64,000 nucleotides of DNA from an uncultured Prevotella sp. (lineage in GTDB: Bacteria; Bacteroidota; Bacteroidia; Bacteroidales; Bacteroidaceae), in NCBI GenBank assembly GCA_945869265.1, contig CAMBOI010000006.1, positions 29,941 through 93,940 on the forward strand, written 5' to 3'. The position numbers and the translations under genes were made by a program. The notes under the pieces were generated by a model, which saw only the letters and a program-made list of their open reading frames with translations, did no database searches and was not told the origin of the DNA. Within the stretch, counting starts at the first letter, position 1. Every line of letters begins with the position of its first letter. Below are positions 14,683 to 23,188 of this stretch, in pieces.

Positions 14683-17600
14683 TTTAATCCATCTAAGAGA
14701 ATGAAAGCCGCCCAGTTATATGGATTTTCAAAACCAGGAGTATTCATTACGCACTTTTGAGCAGCAAGTAACGCTTCCCTTTTAGACATCCCAGAAAGAT
14801 AGTTTTGGTAAAATGCGGTCATCAATAGTTGGGTGGCATCATCATCAACTTTCCAAAGTGACATAATTAAACTCTTCACTCCAGCAAGCTTAAAAGCTCT
14901 CTGTAGTCCGAATACACCTTCTGGTCTAACATTTCCCAAAGCAGTTTCACAAGCAGAAAGAACGACCAAATCTGTCTTTCGCAAATCTAAATTCGAGATT
15001 TCCGAAGAAAGCAATATTCCATCATTGCTTGAATCTAAATCAAAATATTTTGAAATGTCACCTGTTTCATTATACCATGTATCCTGTGCCCCGGAAAGAG
15101 CTAAGCCGGAGTGGTACAATTCTGGATTGTGACCTTGGAACGCCATAAAATTCCTGTATTGGTATTCTTTTTGTATTGCCTCTTGAGAATAATAGAATCC
15201 ATGTGTTGCAATGTGAATAATCTTTGGGGAATTACCCGACATTTCTCTGAAGGAGATCTCTGTCGCATTATCTTTTCGAATATCCTTAGAAGGTATTTGG
15301 CGACGAGATAGTATCATGTTAATAGAGTCAAGCTCTTTTGCAGTAGATTTAAGTGGGGTAAATCCAGCTCGCGTTGTACTTCGATATTTAGATTTTGTAT
15401 GATCAGAAAGTGGGGTTGTGTTGATGGAGTATGAAATGTCCCCATACAATACAGCATCCATTAAATACCGATGTTTCGTATTATTACAAATTTCCCTTGT
15501 TGACGAAAGCCTATATAGATTATATTGGTTACATAATAATTTCTTATCTGAGTCCCCAATCCAATCAAGATTTATATCTTGGATAATTCCAGTAGGGGAA
15601 TAGAAAACAGATTTAACATCATTTAAGTAAGGCAATAACGGTTCCCAGATAATGTGGTATAATTTACTTCTTAGAGTACCGAAATACAACAATTCATTCA
15701 GCCGTTCGCCATCTTCGTCGTATTCATATAAGTCTGTTATAGTGGAATCACATGCTAATTTAACAAACGCAGGAAAAGTGACATCCTTACGTAGAATAAG
15801 AGCACCTAAAGATGGTGTAGCATCTTTCATGTTATTTGGAGTTATTCCACTCAAATTTATAAATTCAATAGCAGCTTCATTTTCATTCAAATTATTCCGG
15901 ACATCTTCCCACGTATAGTTCAATTGTGAGAGAAATTGTGGTTGTTTCGATACAAACTCCATTAGCTCAATTCTTATTTCCCTTAGTGGGCCACTCTCAC
16001 TGAATACAGGACTCCCTAAAAGATTGCACAATTGCTCATAGACCCTAAGCTTATTATGGATGGAATCTGGAGATTGTTGAAGTATAGCGTTTATATCTCT
16101 TGTTGTACTTAATAAGAGACCTTTTTGTATAAGAGCTAAGTTGTACGCCATTTGATTTCCATATTGCCACTGATCTTTTCCATGAGAATAACTTGTGTAT
16201 GTGTCAAAATAAATCGTAGAACCCAATAATGAATCATAAAGATAGTTCTCTCGTTCATCCTCATTCATAAATGCAAACGCATTACGTATATCAGTCTTCA
16301 AATTCTCGAAATCATTATGGATGAACTCGCTTAATTTATCCAGTTTACCCCATAACCAATAAAGAGAATGCAAATCTGCTTCAACGCTCTTTATCCCAAC
16401 TTCTGGAACTGTTGGATCATTGTATATTTCTAAAAGAACTTTTTCTGCGAGCGCATAATCCATCTTTTCCAAATAGAAATGAGCTAATTTCTTTTTCCTC
16501 GAATATATGGGATTTAGGCTGATTGATTTTTTTATATCTGATATTGCCTTATCCAAATTATTTAGTCCACCGTAAGCCCTGGCTCGACTTTCATAGAAAA
16601 ACGCTAATGTTCCTGAGTCTTCTAGTCCAACTTCAATTATAGGGGTAGCTGTCTTAATAATCCATTCCGCATTTATTCGAGAGCGCCCAAGTGTATCCAT
16701 GCGCAATTGCATTTCTACAATGTGTCGATCAATCAACAGAGTTAAAGAAGGCTCCTGATTTTCTTCGGCAAGACGTTTCCAAGCATTTTCAACTCTATAT
16801 CTAGCTTGTATATGATCCCCCATAAAAACATGGTGTTTAGCAAGCTTTAACCAAATACGGACTTCGTCTTCTAATGGGATGTCATAATCAACATGCTTAT
16901 AAGCCCATCTTTCTAATTTATTAGCATATCTATCAGCATTTCTCAAATCTTTCATTACAAGATAGCCTTCATTTTGTAAGATTTCGAATTCATACTGATA
17001 ATATGGAAGAATGTTGTTCTGCTTTATCGTTTGATAATAGGGTTCAATCCACTGTGTAGTAAACTCTGGCATTACATCTACTAATTGATGAGCATATCCT
17101 CTTATCGATGAAATAGCATCTTCGTATTCTGCTGAATGGATTCCATGAATATCTCGTGCTATTGTAATCTCGTTATCGCAATATTTAACCATATCTTCAA
17201 TCTGTTTTTGATTAAAAGCTTGATAAGACATTACACGTAACCATTCTAAGTATTTTGCAGAACTTTTCCCTTGCATTTTTTCTCGTAAAGACAATACCAT
17301 TTCAGCGGCGGTTACTGCCTGTGGATACAAATTACTACGATAAAAGCACCACGCTGAATTTTGAATGTACTCTTCAGCAACGCTGTCAGACTTATTGATA
17401 ATTTCTTTTGCTAAATCAATTGCATAATTGCCATAATACAAAGTGGAGTCTATTTCACTTGTATATGAATAGCATCTTGCAATCCCTGCAATATCATCTA
17501 TATACCATGCAATACCATAATCTTCTTTAGCCAATTGCTTCCTCAAAAGTATTGCTTCAGAATAGTTCCCATTATTTTCATAGTTATACGCAACTTTCCA

Positions 17601-17684
17601 TAATGGCTCTTGACAAAGCACATCAAGGCTCATTATAAAGGACATTAAGGAAATTAGTCTAGTAAGCCAGGATTTTTTAATCAT
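14679..17684 (-). CDS. Exported TPR-CHAT protease 1
   Basis: 1001 residues. A hydrophobic leader (about 5-25) precedes a long helical TPR-type region (about 30-530). The C-terminal CHAT domain (caspase-HetF associated with TPRs) has its catalytic His near 828 in IHIATHGFYY and Cys near 912 in VVLSACETALG. It ends with the conserved SLWKVDDDATQLLMTAFY and WAAFILLDGLN. CHAT proteases belong to the caspase clan and are usually switched on by a change in the TPR part. The gene follows its paralogue by 7 bases and overlaps the caspase gene. The leader implies action outside the cytoplasm, unlike the cytoplasmic TPR-CHAT of type III-E CRISPR. Confidence 0.9.
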   Translation of the reverse strand: MIKKSWLTRLISLMSFIMSLDVLCQEPLWKVAYNYENNGNYSEAILLRKQLAKEDYGIAWYIDDIAGIARCYSYTSEIDSTLYYGNYAIDLAKEIINKSDSVAEEYIQNSAWCFYRSNLYPQAVTAAEMVLSLREKMQGKSSAKYLEWLRVMSYQAFNQKQIEDMVKYCDNEITIARDIHGIHSAEYEDAISSIRGYAHQLVDVMPEFTTQWIEPYYQTIKQNNILPYYQYEFEILQNEGYLVMKDLRNADRYANKLERWAYKHVDYDIPLEDEVRIWLKLAKHHVFMGDHIQARYRVENAWKRLAEENQEPSLTLLIDRHIVEMQLRMDTLGRSRINAEWIIKTATPIIEVGLEDSGTLAFFYESRARAYGGLNNLDKAISDIKKSISLNPIYSRKKKLAHFYLEKMDYALAEKVLLEIYNDPTVPEVGIKSVEADLHSLYWLWGKLDKLSEFIHNDFENLKTDIRNAFAFMNEDERENYLYDSLLGSTIYFDTYTSYSHGKDQWQYGNQMAYNLALIQKGLLLSTTRDINAILQQSPDSIHNKLRVYEQLCNLLGSPVFSESGPLREIRIELMEFVSKQPQFLSQLNYTWEDVRNNLNENEAAIEFINLSGITPNNMKDATPSLGALILRKDVTFPAFVKLACDSTITDLYEYDEDGERLNELLYFGTLRSKLYHIIWEPLLPYLNDVKSVFYSPTGIIQDINLDWIGDSDKKLLCNQYNLYRLSSTREICNNTKHRYLMDAVLYGDISYSINTTPLSDHTKSKYRSTTRAGFTPLKSTAKELDSINMILSRRQIPSKDIRKDNATEISFREMSGNSPKIIHIATHGFYYSQEAIQKEYQYRNFMAFQGHNPELYHSGLALSGAQDTWYNETGDISKYFDLDSSNDGILLSSEISNLDLRKTDLVVLSACETALGNVRPEGVFGLQRAFKLAGVKSLIMSLWKVDDDATQLLMTAFYQNYLSGMSKREALLAAQKCVMNTPGFENPYNWAAFILLDGLN

Positions 17685-17691
17685 AAATATT

Positions 17692-20600
17692 TTAATTTAA
17701 TCCATCTAACAATATAAAAGCAGCCCAATACTCTGGGTCAGAGTAATCCGGATTATTGCGAAGCGATTGCTGCGCAAGTCGCAAACTTTCCCGCTTCGGT
17801 TTTCCCGACAAATAGTTTTTGTAAAACGCTGTCATAAGCAGCCGAGTGGCTTCGTCGTCAACTTTCCATAATGACATCAACAATGTATTTGCTCCAGCGA
17901 GTTTGAAACCACGTTGAAGACCTAATACGCCTTCTCCAGAAGTCTCTCCCAATCCACTCTCACAAGCCGACATCACAACCATATCAACATTGCCAAGATT
18001 CAAATTTGAAAGTTCCAAGGCAGTGAGAACACCATCCTCAATATCATCGGGCAGAGTCTTGCCTTGCAGCCCTATGTTTGCACCACTGAAGAATAGGCCA
18101 GATCGGGTAAGAGCCTTATCCTCCTCTGACTGTTTAGCTCTATTTGCGGGATTCAAGAATGTAACGTAGTCGCGTTTTCGTGCATCATCCTCGCTCCAGA
18201 AAAATCCGTGAGTAGCAAGATGGATTATATCTATAGACGAACCGGCAAGAGACTTGAAGGATTCTTCTGTTCCACTTATGTCGGTTATCAAGCAAGGCTT
18301 GTTTGAGAAGTTCTGAGATATGTCCTCCACCTCTTTAAGTGTGCCCGGGAGGTATTTCACCCCATAACGACTATTTTCTGCCGTAAAAGCTCTTGATGTT
18401 GAAGTCGGATGGTAGTCTCCCGACCTACTCTCTGCAATCAAGACATCTTTATCAACGTCATATCTAAGACCTCCATATAACACTGCATGATTGTATCTTT
18501 TTTCATTTTTCTTCTCTGCTAAAAGCCGGGTTGAGGAAAGACGATAGATATTATATTTTTCCCCTATATTAACTCCATTGGGCATAGGAGCATATTCTAT
18601 CCCAATCTTATGCAGTTCTCTATCTGCAGCGAAATAAATATTGTTTACTCCCTTCAGTTCTTCTTCAAGTGGTTCCCAAATCATTCTATAGATTGAGTCA
18701 CTTTCATAAATATCTTCCTTCTCGATGTTGTCCAAACGGCTTTCTTTACATAGGGGAACTATATGGGGCTGTGTGTAGTCTTTTCTTATCAACACAGCAC
18801 AATATCGAGGTTCACCATCCAATGTTTGAATGGAATCACGGCCCCATATAATAGGAATATTGTAAAACTCTATTGCTGCATCATTATCAGAAAGCGCATC
18901 GCGCACATTCTTCCAATTGATAGATTTGGATGCGGCAAAATCTGCATAAGTGGTTACATTTCTTGTAAGGCGCTTGTCGATATCTTCAATCTCCTTGTTT
19001 AACGATTCTCTTATAGCGTCATCTGATTCGGTCATCAGTTTATATTTCAGTTGACCAATCCGTGCAAAATCAGCTCGGTCTCTGTCATTTTCGGATTTTA
19101 ATATCGCATCACGGATAGCGTTCGTTGAACGCAGAAGCAGTCCTTTAGATTCCAAAATATTGTCATATATCGTGCCAAAATACTCACCTTTCCCGGATTC
19201 ATAGATTATATGATTAACAATCGGGAGATAATCCTCGAAATGCTTCCAGTATATCGCTCGTTCTTCTCCACTCATGAAAGCGAACATTTCTTTAATATTA
19301 TCTCTCATTCTTGCAGAATAGTCTGAACAGAATAATGCAGCAGAAGTGTCATTTGAAAGATATAATCCTAATGCGGCGTTAAATCCAATTTCATCACTTT
19401 CATAAGGCGTTTTTGCATAATGAACACCTTTTATAAGCCATTCCGTAGCCCGTGAAAATTTAGATTTGACGAAGTAAAGCATACCAAGATTGTTATATGG
19501 TAGTGCTGATTTCAAGTCATATTCTTCTGAGATATAAAGAGATTCTTTCAAGGTTCGCACAGCATCTGAAAAATATCCCAAGTCAGAGTATATCACAGCC
19601 GAATTAGACAAAAACGTCACATATGGAATTATGCGGTTGTGCACATAGAAATTCTTATCCAGCGAGTTACTATTTACAGGTTTGTCAATAAACTGATTTA
19701 ATCCAGAGATTGCAGAGCTAAATGCTGTAGTATCAGATAAGTTCTGTTGTGCTTGTCGAATGGCTACATCAATTAGCATTTTGGCTACAGTGTGACATCC
19801 TAATTCATTTTGAACCATTGCACAATTAGCAAGGCATCGCACATAGTCATCACCAAAGTCCAATGCTTCCTCGTATAACAACTTTGCCTTTTGGCTAAAG
19901 TGATTGGCTTTCTCATAGTTTTGTACTTGAGCATATTGGACGCTCAGAGCATCCAATACCATACGATAGGCCTTTTCATTCTGGAGATTATGAGATTCTA
20001 AGATTTCTAACGATGAAAGATAATACGTCTCCGAGTTATTGTAATCTCCAATACTTCCGTATGCCATACCTAACATCGTCTGCAAATCTACCAATTTTAT
20101 ATACTTTGTGGGGCAATTGACTTTGACGTACTCAACTTCCTGTAATAGCAGTGGTATTGCACATTTATAATCTCTTGCCAGGAATCTATTCACTGACTCA
20201 ACCGCGACATTGGCAATATTATATTTAAGATTATTTAAGTCAGACGTTATCCATGAATATACCTGATCCGATGTTGCGTTAGCTATTTCGTAAATGTATT
20301 TTGCGTGTTCAAGTTCCTCAATGACCATCTGCTTATCGGCTTCTAACCTAAAATCTATATCAGGGGCATAATAGTAAACCTTCAAAAATTTAATAATGTT
20401 TGGATCAGACAATTGTTCTAAATTCGCATCAAGAAAAGAAATTGCATCTGATATATATGGACGAGCCTCCGAATATTGATCTGTTTGATATAAAATTACT
20501 CCATTAAGCCAATCATACCAAAATTGGGTAAGAGAGTCATATTGAAACATCTGTTTGTTATCACGCAATAGAGATATGGCATCATCCGTTTTCTTGTCTC

Positions 20601-20730
20601 GAACCAATGAATTGGTCTGCGTCATGATTTCCAAATGACGAGCATAATCATTTTGTCCATTCACCCTCACAGTAGAATAGACAATGAATAGGAACAAAAA
20701 TAAGGAAATCTTACAAATCGAGTTCTTCAT
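17692..20730 (-). CDS. Exported TPR-CHAT protease 2
   Basis: 1012 residues with a clear signal peptide (KISLFLFLFIVYSTVRVNG, predicted cut before QND). Several TPR-like helical pairs follow (for example KAYRMVLDALSVQYAQVQNY and ALPYNNLGMLYFVKSKF). The C-terminal CHAT domain has His near 841 in IHLATHGFFW and Cys near 923 in VVMSACESGLG. The last 90 residues are close to those of the next gene, including identical WAAFILLDGLN, while the TPR halves differ strongly. This looks like a tandem duplication with sensor divergence. The start overlaps the upstream TPR gene by 20 bases. Confidence 0.92.
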   Translation of the reverse strand: MKNSICKISLFLFLFIVYSTVRVNGQNDYARHLEIMTQTNSLVRDKKTDDAISLLRDNKQMFQYDSLTQFWYDWLNGVILYQTDQYSEARPYISDAISFLDANLEQLSDPNIIKFLKVYYYAPDIDFRLEADKQMVIEELEHAKYIYEIANATSDQVYSWITSDLNNLKYNIANVAVESVNRFLARDYKCAIPLLLQEVEYVKVNCPTKYIKLVDLQTMLGMAYGSIGDYNNSETYYLSSLEILESHNLQNEKAYRMVLDALSVQYAQVQNYEKANHFSQKAKLLYEEALDFGDDYVRCLANCAMVQNELGCHTVAKMLIDVAIRQAQQNLSDTTAFSSAISGLNQFIDKPVNSNSLDKNFYVHNRIIPYVTFLSNSAVIYSDLGYFSDAVRTLKESLYISEEYDLKSALPYNNLGMLYFVKSKFSRATEWLIKGVHYAKTPYESDEIGFNAALGLYLSNDTSAALFCSDYSARMRDNIKEMFAFMSGEERAIYWKHFEDYLPIVNHIIYESGKGEYFGTIYDNILESKGLLLRSTNAIRDAILKSENDRDRADFARIGQLKYKLMTESDDAIRESLNKEIEDIDKRLTRNVTTYADFAASKSINWKNVRDALSDNDAAIEFYNIPIIWGRDSIQTLDGEPRYCAVLIRKDYTQPHIVPLCKESRLDNIEKEDIYESDSIYRMIWEPLEEELKGVNNIYFAADRELHKIGIEYAPMPNGVNIGEKYNIYRLSSTRLLAEKKNEKRYNHAVLYGGLRYDVDKDVLIAESRSGDYHPTSTSRAFTAENSRYGVKYLPGTLKEVEDISQNFSNKPCLITDISGTEESFKSLAGSSIDIIHLATHGFFWSEDDARKRDYVTFLNPANRAKQSEEDKALTRSGLFFSGANIGLQGKTLPDDIEDGVLTALELSNLNLGNVDMVVMSACESGLGETSGEGVLGLQRGFKLAGANTLLMSLWKVDDEATRLLMTAFYKNYLSGKPKRESLRLAQQSLRNNPDYSDPEYWAAFILLDGLN

Positions 20731-22450
20731 CTGTAATCTGTTTTTCTACATCCATGAGATACTGAACAGTGCGGTTAAACGGCACCCCATCATTCTTGAT
20801 TTGCAAAGCAATTGCCCTAAGATAATTCCGCTTAGCCTCATTTAATCTTCCTTGTAATTGATATGCCCGGCCTTGATTGTGAAGATGTGTGGAATAATTT
20901 TCCGATTGTTCACCAAAGAGTTTGCTACATAACACTCCTACTTGCTCTAAATTGTCATCTATATCTTCAAGATGATTAGATTTCAATTTAGCCACAACGA
21001 CATCATTCAACGCATAATATAGATAGTCTTCTGTTATATCTGAAACAGAAGAAATGTAATTCCATTTTTCGATGGCATACCTTAAAGCATCATTGTATTC
21101 CTCTTTTTCAAAGCAAATGCCACAAAGATTATTAAGCACCCAAAATAAATAATCTTCTCCAGTAGATGTGTTAGCAGCAATGGCATCATACATTTTTCTA
21201 AGAACACAGATGTTCTTATCTACCTTTTTTTGAAGATAATAGGCACTCGAAAGTTTATGCCCTGCTTCAAACCATTCAGCGCTACCTTGTGAGAAAGTCT
21301 GGAATTGTTCTTCTAATTGACATAAAGCGTTTATTATATCTCTGTTGTATTTAATTGTGTTTGTCTGGTTTTCTATAATTGTTCTTTCTTTATCGGACAA
21401 ACTCAATTCCAACAACTCGGTATTGAGAGAAAGAGCCTTTGCGTAATTTCCTTTACTGTTAAATCTGTTGGCAGCGGAAAACAAAGCATTTTTATAGATA
21501 TCGGCATCGTTTACATTCCTTCCCCCATAGTTCTTAATATCTTTCAATATATTATCACACTCACTCCATCTTTCCGTTGAAATGATAGCCATCAGAAGAT
21601 TGCTCGCAACATGGCCGTACAATCTGTCCTTGTCAACTTTATTAAATTTCAAGATTGACAATGCTTTGTAATATGTCTCGACAGCATCATAATTTCTACC
21701 CATATCAACTAACGTATTGCCCCTCAAATATAATTCTTCTGCCATTTCAGGGTGTTGAGCACCAACCTTTTCTGAAATGAATTTTATTATCATATCGCTT
21801 ACCTGCAATGCCTTATCAAACATTTTATAACGGCGATAGAATTGTTCCAAACTCCATAAAGGGTAATAATTATATGTAGCAAATGGCTCTTCATCTTTAG
21901 CCCAAAAGCCCCATGCATCATATAAATGAGAGGGTATTTCATTGAGCCAACCCTTGCGTTCATAACATCCTTGAACACCCATAATTAAATTGCCAAATGC
22001 CTCAGACGCAATATTTCTTACGTACATTGATTTGACAATGCCCTCTTGATAAACAGCCAATGCTTCATCATATTGTCCCAATTCTATGTATTCATCTCCC
22101 AAATCTCGCATTATTTCCATATAACCAATGGAATGTGTGCCAAGCACTTTGTCACAAATTTTTTTCGCCTCCAAAAGATGGCTTACGGCTTTCTCATGAT
22201 TGGGTATTTCACTATTTAGATAACCTCCTAAATAATGATAATCGAATAAGGAACTATCAGGAAGCTGGCTTAAGTCAGCCTCTGTTATCTCGTTGTAAAG
22301 TTTAATCCCCATCTCCATATCTTGAACTTCCAAGACATAGCTTAACCGCTCCGGAAGTGTTTGCCCCATACCGGAAAAAGTGCAGAATACCGATGGCAGT
22401 AACACTGCCAATCGGTACATCTTGTTAATAATTGAGGTTCCCATTTTCAT
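20711..22450 (-). CDS. Exported tetratricopeptide-repeat protein
   Basis: 579 residues. A leader (about 10-30, ending SGMG before QTL) is followed by TPR helices throughout. Examples are SIGYMEIMRDLGDEYIELGQ, AEELYLRGNTLVDMGRNYDA and the near C-terminal HLHNQGRAYQLQGRLNEA. There is no CHAT or other catalytic domain, so it resembles the sensor half of the two CHAT proteins without the protease. It may act as scaffold, competitor or regulator. The 3' end overlaps the first CHAT gene by 20 bases, and the PPC-domain gene lies 38 bases upstream. Confidence 0.8.
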   Translation of the reverse strand: MKMGTSIINKMYRLAVLLPSVFCTFSGMGQTLPERLSYVLEVQDMEMGIKLYNEITEADLSQLPDSSLFDYHYLGGYLNSEIPNHEKAVSHLLEAKKICDKVLGTHSIGYMEIMRDLGDEYIELGQYDEALAVYQEGIVKSMYVRNIASEAFGNLIMGVQGCYERKGWLNEIPSHLYDAWGFWAKDEEPFATYNYYPLWSLEQFYRRYKMFDKALQVSDMIIKFISEKVGAQHPEMAEELYLRGNTLVDMGRNYDAVETYYKALSILKFNKVDKDRLYGHVASNLLMAIISTERWSECDNILKDIKNYGGRNVNDADIYKNALFSAANRFNSKGNYAKALSLNTELLELSLSDKERTIIENQTNTIKYNRDIINALCQLEEQFQTFSQGSAEWFEAGHKLSSAYYLQKKVDKNICVLRKMYDAIAANTSTGEDYLFWVLNNLCGICFEKEEYNDALRYAIEKWNYISSVSDITEDYLYYALNDVVVAKLKSNHLEDIDDNLEQVGVLCSKLFGEQSENYSTHLHNQGRAYQLQGRLNEAKRNYLRAIALQIKNDGVPFNRTVQYLMDVEKQITDEELDL

Positions 22451-22488
22451 AGAATATGAGTCCCAAAATTGATCCTATCGAGTTGGAC

Positions 22489-23172
22489 TCAATTAGTGAG
22501 TATTACGAAACGGTTATAGACTGGACCGCGATTTACAATGCGAATTGTATAACGTCCTGTCCATGCCGGTACCCAACGGACATAGCAATCATCACTGTAA
22601 TCTGTGTCACTGGCGATTTGATTGCCATTAGAATCATACACATAGAGGTCAAGGTCTGTATCGCCATCCCCGGAAACCAGGATCTCGGCAAGCTCATTTG
22701 CCACAAAACTTGCAGTATAGTCCACATGGCTTTTCCCATTGACAGAGGAGTAGTCTCGTGAAGGTCCGTTGATGTTTCCACGCTGTGTCCCCTTGGCTTC
22801 CGCATCGATGTTGTCAATCAGCGCAAGCAGATTTGGATCACCATCAGCAAATGCTTTTGCATATGCCAGCACCGACTCATAGTCAAAGGATACTTTTGCT
22901 TTTTTGCCGTCGTTCTTGGTTTCATCGACAACATCACCTTGCTTGGTCGCATTAAATGCCTGCGTTGGATTCTCCGAGAAAATCTGTAGGGCATCGAGCA
23001 ACGCGAGTGTTGACTTGTTTTCGTAACCGTAACGTAGAATTTGATTGGCGAGCTTTACTGCTGCCAGTGATTCAGAGGTTTCTCCCTTAACTTCAGGTTT
23101 TTCCTCTACTGTTTGTGCCGAGCCGCTAATTGCCACGGCAATCATAGACACGAATAGAAATAATTTTTTCAT
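22489..23172 (-). CDS. Exported protein with C-terminal PPC-like beta domain
   Basis: 227 residues with a signal peptide (MKKLFLFVSMIAVAISGSA, cut before QTV). A helical middle part follows. The C-terminal beta domain has the pattern of pre-peptidase C-terminal (PPC) modules: ILVSGDGDTDLDLYVYDSNG, NQIASDTDYSDD and a closing WVPAWTGRYTIRIVN. PPC modules occur in secreted proteases and bind calcium or mediate contacts; here the module stands without a catalytic domain. It could be a ligand, substrate or targeting partner for the neighbouring proteases. Gaps to its neighbours are 38 and 16 bases. Confidence 0.78.
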   Translation of the reverse strand: MKKLFLFVSMIAVAISGSAQTVEEKPEVKGETSESLAAVKLANQILRYGYENKSTLALLDALQIFSENPTQAFNATKQGDVVDETKNDGKKAKVSFDYESVLAYAKAFADGDPNLLALIDNIDAEAKGTQRGNINGPSRDYSSVNGKSHVDYTASFVANELAEILVSGDGDTDLDLYVYDSNGNQIASDTDYSDDCYVRWVPAWTGRYTIRIVNRGPVYNRFVILTN

Positions 23173-23188
23173 AATTAGTTGATTTTAA